Shown here: one piece after another, positions 51,501 through 64,000 of the stretch
Numbering within the stretch: position 1 is the stretch's first letter
Layout: every line of letters starts with the position of its first letter
DNA from: Aptenodytes patagonicus
Lineage: Eukaryota > Chordata > Aves > Sphenisciformes > Spheniscidae
Direction of reading: 5' to 3'
Length of the DNA stretch: 64,000 nucleotides
NCBI RefSeq assembly: GCF_965638725.1
Contig: NC_134970.1
Span: forward strand, 5,741,001-5,805,000
Translations under genes and position numbers: made by a program
Notes under the pieces: model-generated
What the model saw: the letters and a program-made list of their open reading frames with translations, nothing else
The model's database searches: none
What the model was told of the DNA's origin: nothing

Positions 51501-53160
51501 TTGCTTTGGGGGGCAAAACCGAGCTGCTGCTGCTTCCTCCAGGCATCATTTCTGCCCCGTTGCTCCAAATACTCCTCTCTACGTGTCCCCAAGTGGGAAA
51601 ATTGGCACAAAAGCAGCCAGAAGCAGCTCTACAGAGATGGATGCCTAAGAACAACCATGCTCCATGCCTTCTTTTTAAGCAAAGAAACGTGATCTTTAAG
51701 TAGCTTATGAGAAATTGTGGGATTTGTCCCCCCAAATCCAGAATCTCATGACTCTGCTGAGGAAAGAGCAAGGTTGAGCCCTCGTCTGGTTTATGGATGC
51801 TGGCTCCTGTATGAAGTTTTACTTTTGGGGTCGTAATGCTGAGAGCAGAAGAGGGAGGATTTGCAGCAAGCCAGGACGTTAACATCTACTTCTGCAACGG
51901 ATTTGGGTTTCTAGTGTGTCCTACCCAACTTCACCAGCAGTGCATCAGCATGGACGGATGAGTCCGCTTCGGGGGAAAGGGGAAGGAAAAACTTCAGAGC
52001 TCCAGGTGACATTCAGTCATCTGGAGGTTGAGACACCGAGTGCAGCTTGGTCCCCACGGTCCCTTCCCAGCACCTGGTTCCACGAAGCAAAGCCCGCGGT
52101 GGAGAGCATCCTCATCGCAGGACTGGCCCCAGCACCGCTGCTGCTCTGTGCAGACATGGCCTAAATTGCGTTGCTATTCTTGGCAGTCGAGGGCATTTGG
52201 GCTTTTTCACTCCCTCTCTCTGCACTTCGCTGGGTAAGAAAGCCAGCGTGCCCTTGGTGATTAGCCGTCACGCAGAGCAGCTTTATGTGTCCTGTGGTTT
52301 CTCATGTCTGGAAAACGTATCTTGGGGGGAAAGAGCTGGAGGGGAACTAAATCAGGGGGTTGAATTTACTTGGAAAGTGCATTTTTGGGCAAATCTTTGT
52401 GGAAACATTTCCCATTAACCTCTAATTTCTGTTCGTGCTTCTCCCTGAGGCAGGACAGGTAATTTCCCAGCTCCGTAACTTGGCCTGGTCCCTGGGCTCC
52501 TCTTTGACTTTGCCTCCGAGTTCAGTACAACAGCAGTGGCGTGTTGGGGAGACGTGCACCCAGGAGTTTTTTGGGGACACGGTGTCCATTGCTGAGTGCC
52601 TGACAGAGCCAGTCTGGGAAAAAATCCACCCATGGCCTGAAAGACGCTCTCCAAGTGACCTGAGTGTTTAGTCCTCGTCTTCTTCCTATGGCTGGGAATA
52701 TCAGGTCTACCATGAAGAAGGCCTAGGAGAGCTCTGGAGGACATCACCTCGCCCGCTGCCCACCCCAAAATCTGGATCAAGACAGGGGGTCCCAGTTCGT
52801 ACCCCTTTTCACGCAGAGCAAAGGGGTTCTCCAAGGCTGGTGGACATATCCTTCTCCTCCTGACCTGCCTTCCTCATGGACTGCACTCCCCAAATCCCAG
52901 TGTGGCCCCTAGTTTAGGAATTGCTTTCCAAATGCCGGTTGACCCAGCTGCAACTTGCCCAGGACCTCCTAGGCTTTGGCCCACTGCCTCTCCCAGCTGG
53001 AGCAAGGGCTGCTGCTAACCAAGACAGCCATGTTTGATACCTCCAAATCCTGCTCCAAACTCTGGACCCGCACCTGGAAATGTCTGAAATGACCCCTCGC
53101 TCCGCAGGGCTGGGATTGCTGGGGAAAGGCTGGGTGGGACACCTGGGTTCACCCCCATCC

Positions 53161-53490
53161 TCCGCTGCTGCCTGACCTTTTTATCCTTGGGTGCTGTACA
53201 TGGTATTGGGAGGTTTAATGATGATAATTAAGCCGTGCCAAAAGGGCTTGCAGGATCCGGAGATGAACAACTTGCTGGAAGTATAAGGCTTTTGCCAGTC
53301 AGTGAAATTAATGTTTGCGTTAAACAAATACAGGGTTTGTTTTATTCTTTTCAGTCGAGCCAAGCGATACATATGCACAATTGAGCTCTCTCTCCCTGTC
53401 CGTTCACTTGCAGATCCTCATAGCGTGGGAAAGACACAAGCTGCCGGCATCCGACCCGGGGATTTATGCTGCTAATCTGATTAGTGTATG
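53161..53490 (+). promoter_or_regulatory. KCNA10: KCNA10 5' flank / leader
   Basis: An AT-richer region leads into KCNA10. A TATAAG motif at 53282-53287 could place a start near 53312. Acceptor-like tracts end at 53353 (ttattcttttcag) and near 53413 (ttcacttgcag), so the leader may instead be spliced from an upstream exon. None of these can be decided from sequence alone. Confidence 0.25.
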
Positions 53491-55038
53491 ATGGACGTGT
53501 CCAGTTGGAAGGAGATGGAGGTGGCACTAGTCAGTTTTGACAACGCCGACCAGATCGTGGAGGATCCCTGTTATTCAAACGACCTCAGCCCCGCCGGCCA
53601 GTCGCGGAAAGGCCATCCCAGCTGCGCCAACCTCCTCTCCAACTTGAGAATCCTCATCAACAGTGAAAACGCCAACAATGAGACCATTTTCTCCAGGTTT
53701 TCTGCCGAGTTCAGTGAGCACCTGGTGGGGGAGAGGGTGGGCATGGATGAGGGGGACCAACGAGTCATCATCAACATCGCTGGGCTGAGGTTCGAGACGC
53801 GGCTCAAGACTCTCAACCAGTTTCCTGAGACCTTGCTTGGGGACCCAGAAAAGAGGATGCGTTACTTCGACTCCATGAGGAATGAATATTTCTTCGATAG
53901 GAACAGGCCCAGTTTTGATGGGATCCTGTACTATTACCAGTCTGGTGGGAAAATACGGCGCCCGGCCAACGTCCCCATCGACGTCTTTGCTGATGAAATC
54001 ACCTTCTATGAGCTGGGTGACGAAGCCATGGACCAGTTCAGGGAGGATGAAGGGTTCATCAAGGACCCTGAGACCCTCTTACCAACCAATGACTTTCATA
54101 GGCAATTCTGGCTGCTCTTCGAGTACCCCGAAAGCTCCAGTGCAGCCAGGGGTGTAGCTTTGGTCTCCGTCCTGGTCATTGTCATCTCTATCATCATCTT
54201 CTGCATGGAGACCCTGCCGGAGTTCAGGGAGGAAAGGGAGTTTCAGTCCACCCAGGAGCTTTCTAAGAATCTGACAGACACCTTGCTGGCCCACAGCACC
54301 TTCACGGACCCTTTCTTCGTCATAGAGACAGCCTGCATCATCTGGTTCTCCTTCGAGCTGTTTGTCCGGTTCATCGTGTGCCCGAGCAAGACCGAGTTCT
54401 TCAGGAACATCATGAACATTATCGACATTGTGTCCATCATACCCTACTTTGTGACGCTCACCACCGAGCTAATCCAGCAGAGCGAACTCAACGGGCAGCA
54501 GAACATGTCCTTGGCCATCCTGCGGATCATCCGGCTGGTCAGGGTCTTCCGTATCTTCAAGCTCTCCCGGCACTCCAAGGGGCTGCAGATCCTGGGGCAG
54601 ACCCTCAAGGCCAGCATGCGGGAGCTGGGCTTGCTCATCTTCTTCCTCTTCATCGGTGTCATCCTCTTCTCCAGCGCCGTCTATTTTGCAGAAGTGGATG
54701 AGCCGCAATCCCATTTCTCCAGCATCCCCGACGGCTTCTGGTGGGCCGTGGTCACGATGACAACTGTTGGCTACGGAGACATGTGTCCCACCACCTTGGG
54801 TGGGAAGATCGTGGGGACTCTGTGCGCCATTGCAGGGGTATTAACCATTGCTCTGCCCGTCCCTGTCATCGTCTCGAACTTCAACTATTTCTACCACAGG
54901 GAGACAGAGAACGAAGAGAAGCAAATTCTGCCCGGGGAGGTGGAACGAATACTCACCAGCGTGGTGACGCGAAATGGCAGTATGGAGTCGCTCAATAAGA
55001 CCAATGGGGGTTACCCTCGAGACAAGGCCAAAAAATGA
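53491..55038 (+). CDS. KCNA10: Kv1.8 voltage-gated potassium channel
   Basis: Shaker-family K+ channel alpha subunit. In mammals it is known from vestibular hair cells, where it underlies low-voltage-activated K+ conductances, and from kidney epithelium. A single coding exon gives 515 aa (human is 511). A long variable N-terminus (1-89) precedes the T1 domain (about 91-182), then S1 (about 221-241), S2 (about 275-297), S3, the arginine-rich S4 (about 341-360), S5 (about 379-399), the filter TVGYGD (425-430; 54763-54780) and S6 with PVPV (about 440-465). It ends in lysines with no TDV PDZ ligand, as in other KCNA10 proteins. The N-terminal 'WKEMEVAL' block and the '[11 protein letters not shown]' tail identify KCNA10 and exclude other Kv1 members. 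Two ATGs are adjacent (53488, 53491). I chose the second because it has A at -3 and G at +4 and matches the mammalian start. Confidence 0.96.
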   Translation: MDVSSWKEMEVALVSFDNADQIVEDPCYSNDLSPAGQSRKGHPSCANLLSNLRILINSENANNETIFSRFSAEFSEHLVGERVGMDEGDQRVIINIAGLRFETRLKTLNQFPETLLGDPEKRMRYFDSMRNEYFFDRNRPSFDGILYYYQSGGKIRRPANVPIDVFADEITFYELGDEAMDQFREDEGFIKDPETLLPTNDFHRQFWLLFEYPESSSAARGVALVSVLVIVISIIIFCMETLPEFREEREFQSTQELSKNLTDTLLAHSTFTDPFFVIETACIIWFSFELFVRFIVCPSKTEFFRNIMNIIDIVSIIPYFVTLTTELIQQSELNGQQNMSLAILRIIRLVRVFRIFKLSRHSKGLQILGQTLKASMRELGLLIFFLFIGVILFSSAVYFAEVDEPQSHFSSIPDGFWWAVVTMTTVGYGDMCPTTLGGKIVGTLCAIAGVLTIALPVPVIVSNFNYFYHRETENEEKQILPGEVERILTSVVTRNGSMESLNKTNGGYPRDKAKK

Positions 55039-55194
55039 TGGTCAAGGCCATGACAGGACTAGGCACTGTCAGGTGGGATTGGCTGGATAAGGTATAAAAC
55101 ATCTGCACGCTCTGATTTTTTTTTTAAACCAAATGTGCTGCTGCTTTTTTTTTTTCTAGACATTTTTCAATCTCTGATTTCCTGTGGCTGTTCA

Positions 55195-55200
55195 AATAAA
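55195..55200 (+). terminator. KCNA10: KCNA10 poly(A) signal
   Basis: AATAAA lies 157 bp after the KCNA10 stop, followed by TTATCTCTC and a GTCTGGTTTTTATTATTTG downstream T/GT-rich element. This gives a short 3' UTR of roughly 180 bp. Confidence 0.65.
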
Positions 55201-56245
55201 TACCATCTTTCTTATCTCTCTTCCCTGCCCATCAGTCTGGTTTTTATTATTTGATCCTCATCTGCTTGACATTTAGCTGCTTTGTCCATGGCGTCAGAAC
55301 GGAGTTTCCCATATACAGAGATTTCCCCCATTTACCGGAGGGGGAAAAAAGGGCAAAATGACATGAGATGTTTTGCTCGGTGGCACCCAGCTGTCCAGGG
55401 ATGAAGATGGGTCCAGCTCCCTGCTTTTCTTAGTCCGTTTAAAATAATTCCTCCCCATCCACCACTCAAGATCTGGGGGTCTCAACAATTCCCAGATCTG
55501 GGACTGAAAAATAAGCTGGCAAAAAATAATTAAAAGTTGTATTTTTAGCTGGATGAGGTCCCTGGTCTGCCTGCCTGATTAATTTTGTTGGCACAGCAGG
55601 GTGGTAGTGATGGACGGGACCAAGCCGCTGGGGGGGGGGTTAGGAGGAGAGGGATGGTGACCGGTCACGGTGGCACGGCCACCAAGAAAGGTCCAGGGCA
55701 CCGTGGCTCAATGGGGTTTCTGATGGAAAACTGAGCTCTGAGAGAGGAGAGGGGATTTCTCCTGCAACAAATGCTCGACTCAGGGGTTATCTGGTGTACA
55801 AATACCCTTGGGGACGAGCCACCATGACCTCGTAGCAACTTATGTTGCTGCAAATGGGGCACAGAGCAGTGAGGGCTGACATTTCCCGACCGCTCAGCTT
55901 CCCATTGTAAAAAGGCACTTCTGGTTTTCTAAAACATGCAGCTTTCCATCGGCACTTTTGATGGGAGAAACCAGCAACAGATCATTTTGCCGTTCTCTCT
56001 AATGCCAGCAGGTTTTCTTCCGACAAAAATGTTTTGTTCCAACTTCACTGTTTCACTTGGCTTTTTTTGATGTTTCTGCCTACATTAAAATCACAGTTTC
56101 CCATGCAGTGTCTACACATCCGCTTTTATATCCCACATCTGTTACACTTGATGTCTCATCTCCTAAAGGTTCAACACGATCGTTACGCAACGCGCTAGCA
56201 TCTCTGGTTTGCAATTTCATTCAGAAAGGAGCTGTGAAAGATGGA

Positions 56246-56265
56246 TTTTTTTTTTTTTTTTTTTT
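56246..56265 (+). repeat. Poly-T run
   Basis: Twenty T residues with no retroposon-like flanking sequence that I recognise. Confidence 0.8.
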
Positions 56266-57054
56266 ATTCCTGGTCTGATGGAAAATGTGAGTTTGGGCGT
56301 GCTGGGATTTTCCCCGTGGCAGAAATCCTGCATCCCTGCCAGCTCTGCTGCAGAGCTTGTGTTGGCTCTGGTCTGGGGGGGTTGTTATTTTGGGTTTGGG
56401 GTCTTTATGTGAACTGTCTTTCTGCAATGAGGTCTTTCGCACCCCAGGGAGATGGATCTGGGACATGACCAGCACAGCTCCTTCCGGACAGGTTTTTCCC
56501 TCTGGGACTAATCCCCCTTTTTGCCTGCTCTCCCTTGTTTCTTCCCATTCCTCCACCATCCTCTTCCTCACCCCATCCCTTGCAAACCCCAAACCGTCAT
56601 CCCGGCGGGGGGAGGAGCTGTGAGAGCTATTTAATCTCCTTCCCACTGTGTTCAAGTTCTCATCATCTGTGGGGACGGCTGGAGGAGGCACAGCTGGGCA
56701 CAGCTGGAGAGCAGCACCCTGAGACATGCCCCGCTCCTCTCCATTCACCCCTCGATTCTCTCCAGCAGCTCTGCCACGTCACTGTGTTTATTTCATAGCA
56801 GGTTCTTTCTCCTTTTCCTCTAGAAAGCTTGTAGTTTTTACATTCTTTTATTTTTTTTAGCGCTCCCCTCCCCAGACTTCACTCCCAGCCTGTCAAACCT
56901 GAAGCACTTTTGGTGTTTATTCCTTGGGAAGTCACCACGAGGAACCCTGGTGAAAAGGTCTGGGTTGGGAAATATTCAGCCTGATCAGCTATGAGCACGT
57001 CTTCACCGCTCCTGCTCCCTTAGCAAACAGGGACCAAAATGGTGCTGGGATGGG

Positions 57055-57090
57055 TGGATGGATGGATGGATGGATGGATGGATGGATGGA
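57055..57090 (+). repeat. (TGGA)9 microsatellite
   Basis: Nine perfect TGGA copies followed by TGGT TGGT. A likely polymorphic tetranucleotide marker. Confidence 0.95.
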
Positions 57091-59794
57091 TGGTTGGTTG
57101 TATGGAAGGGTGAACAACCTGATTCTTATTAACTTGTAAACTTTATTCTCAAATAAAAGAATAGATGCTTCAAAGTCTGGCATGCAGAAAATATTGTTTA
57201 TTTGGACTCAACTTTTTGTTCTTGGCTTTGTGCTGCTCCAAGGGAGATGGTCCCCAGCCGGGAATCGTGGCGGGGGGGTTGAGACATGGGACATTACAGA
57301 CCTGAAGGCTCCGGATCTGTGAGTTGAGGACAAACTCTGCAGGGGTTTCCCCAGCACTTCGGCTTACACTGTTCGTTGCAGGAGGCCAGGTCCGAGGGGG
57401 ATCCCTGATTTGTGCTACGAGGACGGGGTCAGAGGCATTAGCTTATTTCCGATTTATTCTAAAGTAAAGAGGAGGACAACCAGGCTATGAATACCCAGTG
57501 TCAACACTCAGCTGGTGCTTGATATAAACCTGCCAGAAAACCCATTCTCCCATACAATTTGCAGCTTAGTACCTTCCCAAATACAGGCCCAAAGCTCAAT
57601 GAAATCCACAAAAGGCTCTTACTAACTGTACTATTCTTGAGTCAAGCCTTAATGAGCCAATCATCTGTCATGTCCTCTAGCACGCAGGCTGAATTCCCAC
57701 TTGAAATTTTGTACTGCCACAGAAGAAGCTAAGCAGAAGACAGGAAACCTCTTTGCTTTATCAGAAAGATGTCCTGGCTGCTTTTTATCCCTGGACCAAG
57801 TTGGAACTTGTGGCCACATGTGAAATATTTGTCAGCTAGAAGCATCTCCCTCTTCCTTTGAGCTGAAATTTCCAAGCAAGCCCTGGAGAATCCTTTTGCC
57901 ACCAGGCAGATACTTCTCTGCTTCCCCCCCCCTGTGTGCAGGAGTACAGTTTTGGCACCACAGCCACGAGATGGCACTCCAAGATAGACGTTTCCCTGGA
58001 TGTAGACAGTCCCGACGTGTTTCCCCCTCTCTAATTCATGCTTGGAAGCTTTTATCTGGTTTATTTCTTTATTGCATGTGTGAGCGTGGATGTGGGAAGG
58101 GATGCTTTGGCCATGGGGGATGCTCTCGTGGAGGAAGCCCATTGCAGGGTGGCGTTTGCCGGGGACTCTTGGCACTGGTGCAGAATAGCCATGCCAGGAG
58201 GATTTAGGAGCTGCCTCCTGGCACAGCATTTGGGCTGTTGGTCCTGCCCGGACCAAGGACACGGCTTCCCTCTCCTGTCCCGCTCACCAGGAGCACAGCT
58301 ACAGCCCCTGGGTGCTCCTGTTGGGTCTTGTCCATCCTGGCAGGGGCTGGTCCATGGGTTGCTGATCCTCGGAGCCATGGTTCCCACTGCATCGGGTTCA
58401 TTTCTTGTTGCTCATAACAATGAGAAAATTCCTGTGATGGAGCCGAGGTAAAGCCCCGTCTGCCCAAAATCCAGGCTTGGGTCCCTCTTGGGCACAAGGG
58501 ATTCCCACCCGCTGGGGCTCAGTGACCCAGGGCTGTGTGAGCTCAGGGAGCTGCAGGGGGATAAATCATCTTTCCACCATCCCACATCATACACTCTTTT
58601 CTAGTCGGCTCAAAGAGAGGGCAACTTTTGCATGGTGAGAGGAGAGAAAAATTCTTTTCCGACCCCGTTGGCCTGGATCTCTCCCTCTGCATCCCTGCTC
58701 CCATCCGGTAAGCAAACTCCAGGGCCCATCGGTGATGGAACCTCATTTCTCAATAAATAATGCAAATAGCCCCTTATCCCTCAGTACAGGAGAAATTAAG
58801 AAGCAGCAGGGACTCTTGGATGTCTCTCTCCCGGCCGCCTGCTGAGCGCTTTCACTGCAGCTGATCGGGAGGAAAGAGGCAGCCGCCGTTTTTAATAGGA
58901 TTTTATATGGATGGAGGCAATTTCCTTTTCAAAAATGGGAACTGCTAGGTTAAAGGAATGAAACAAAATTAGAGGAGGAACCGTCCTGACCATTGCGAGG
59001 GAAAATTATCATGAAATAAAAATAAATATTAGGTTTTGGTGGGTTTTTTGCACAGTAGTGAAGATTATAACTGAGGACTAGCTGGTGTTTCCAGGCTCTT
59101 GGTGACCATCTCACAGCACAGACTGGTTCATCACTGGGAAAGGGGCATTTAATTGAGATTCTTTATGGGGAAACAACTAAGTGTAACTGGATTGTTCTAA
59201 ACTATGGAAACTGAAGTAAGACTTCACCTCTACACACGCGCAGCTGTGGATGTGCTTCTATAAAAGCCTCACGATGGGAGGGCACGCATTGGGTGAAAGC
59301 CATCTCCTGTCCTGCTCTCTTGGGCGGTCCAAGGGAAATCTCCAGCCGAGCCACATCCTCCTGGGGGAGTCACTGCCCTGAGACGTCTTCGGGCTATCGG
59401 ACACCATGTAAGGGACACGGGGGCAAACCTTGAGCCCAGGGACGGAGAGCTACCAGGTGAGCCACTGGTGGGACATGATTGTGGGTCTGCAGCGATCTGC
59501 TCTGAGACGGGCTGTGGCTGGGCTGGTGAGTTCATCCTCCCTGGATGGAAATTTGCGTTTTCCAGAATCACTCACTTGATGTAGCTCCAATAAAAGAGCT
59601 GGTCTTGACTTCCTAGGGACCCACCCCTCACCCCCTGCAGGCTATGACCGCAGCTCCCAAAGGTCTTAGTCAAGACTGTGTTGACCAAACGCTCCTTAGC
59701 CACCACGAAGCAGCAAGTGTATGACAGCTCCTTCCTAATTCCTGCCATTTTATCACAAATAAATATGCAGCCACCAACTCTGAACCATCAACGC

Positions 59795-59800
59795 TTTATT
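59795..59800 (-). terminator. Embryonic pepsinogen poly(A) signal
   Basis: AATAAA on the minus strand (TTTATT on the + strand), 106 bp past the pepsinogen stop codon. It implies a 3' UTR of about 125 bp. Confidence 0.7.
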
Positions 59801-59905
59801 CGTGTGTGAGCGAGAGATTCCCTGAGGATCTCTTCCTACACCAAAAAACATGGTTGTGGTCTAGTTGCGTGGTGAAACCACAGCACTGCTGGCATTGTGA
59901 TGGAT

Positions 59906-63695
<3,790 letters not shown>

Positions 63696-63729
63696 CGTGC
63701 CGGGGCTGCCAGGGCAAACGCCCGGCGGT

Positions 63730-63736
63730 TTATATA
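63730..63736 (-). promoter_or_regulatory. TATA box of embryonic pepsinogen
   Basis: TATATAA on the minus strand (TTATATA on +), ending 34 bases before the ATG at 63695. At the usual 25-30 bp spacing the transcript would start at about 63703-63710, giving a very short leader of roughly 10 bases. No other TATA-like motif lies closer. Confidence 0.6.
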
Positions 63737-64000
63737 GGCCCTGCACACCCCACCTGCGGTGCCAAGAGCGGCCGGGACCGCCGCTGCCCCGTCCCCTCCG
63801 GTGGGCACCCGGCCAAGGCAGGTGACACCCAGGGACCGAAGGACACGGCAAACATCGGCTAATACCAATACGTCACCCGGCAAGGTGGGGGGGGGGACGA
63901 TCACATCATGCTGACCGTGATACCCTACCGCAGACCCCGTGCTCCCCCCCCCCCCTGTATCCCCCCTCCAAACCCTTCATCCTTTAACACCCTAAATCCT
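63737..64000 (-). promoter_or_regulatory. 5' flank of embryonic pepsinogen
   Basis: The upstream region to the window edge holds a CRE-like TACGTCAC (+ strand, about 63869-63876), GATA-type motifs near 63918 (GTGATACC), and G/C runs at 63885-63896 and 63944-63953. The chicken embryonic pepsinogen promoter is known to respond to GATA and Sox factors. Whether these sites act here is unknown. Confidence 0.3.

Larger units (their letters stand above)
37384..53160. other. Intergenic upstream of KCNA10
   Basis: No gene is recognised. The long frames 38211-39032 plus (273 codons), 43194-44252 minus (352) and 43590-44297 plus (235) lie in GC-rich sequence, overlap frames on both strands and carry no domain. 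An AT-richer block at 40880-41420 contains a 99-codon frame (41113-41412) that I do not recognise. A near-perfect palindrome built on CAAAGCACTT/AAGTGCTTTG lies at 45175-45197. Other contents are G-runs at 44931-44958, a GGA repeat at 48571-48593 and an AT-rich patch at 49138-49200. Confidence 0.4.
55225..59770. other. Intergenic between convergent KCNA10 and pepsinogen
   Basis: No gene is recognised in the ~4.6 kb between the two tail-to-tail genes. It holds a 20-T run (56246-56265), a TGGA microsatellite (57055-57090) and an AT-rich block at 58741-59060 with a perfect octamer ATGCAAAT (58760-58767). Confidence 0.45.

Noticed and set aside
54378-54701. 107-codon plus-strand frame inside KCNA10
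   Set aside because: It is a shifted-frame shadow of the conserved S3-S5 coding sequence. A matching shadow occurs at 10004-10285 in KCNA2.

Overview
This window reads as a GC-rich, gene-poor stretch of a bird genome, probably from a microchromosome. The support is a CR1 LINE tail typical of birds, many long G/C homopolymers, and a nine-exon aspartic protease gene that closely matches avian embryonic pepsinogen. It differs from the chicken protein as I remember it at scattered residues, so the species is probably not chicken. There are no bacterial signals (operons, ribosome binding sites).

Three protein-coding genes are supported. KCNA2 (Kv1.2; intronless CDS 9321-10820, + strand) comes first, with a probable non-coding 5' exon and intron upstream and a 3' UTR that may run about 6 kb to a poly(A) signal at 16876. 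KCNA10 (Kv1.8; intronless CDS 53491-55038, + strand) follows about 43 kb downstream with a short 3' UTR. Embryonic pepsinogen (nine exons, 59906-63695, - strand) faces KCNA10 tail to tail. All nine of its exons join in frame through canonical splice sites to give 383 aa, and a TATA box lies just upstream of the start codon. The order KCNA2, KCNA10, prochymosin-like protease matches the mammalian locus where CYM/CYMP lies beside KCNA10.

The remaining sequence is non-coding as far as I can see. It holds a 15-copy minisatellite with an exact 17-bp period (1181-1435), a CR1 element with a second, inverted CR1 fragment inside it (36732-37383), a ~240-bp-arm imperfect inverted repeat (24052-25043), MIR/L3-like ancient repeat fragments, microsatellites, G-runs that could form quadruplexes, and several AT-rich islands that stand out from the GC-rich background and could be enhancers. 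The long open frames in the GC-rich parts are overlapping, antisense or repeat-driven, and I recognise none as genes.

Functionally, the two Shaker channels share one fold (T1 domain, six membrane segments, TVGYGD filter) and form voltage-gated K+ channels of neurons (KCNA2) and probably of hair cells and epithelia (KCNA10). The protease is a secreted stomach zymogen and is probably a neighbour by ancient linkage only. I see no undescribed multi-gene system. The most unusual structures are the long inverted repeat and the exact-period minisatellite.
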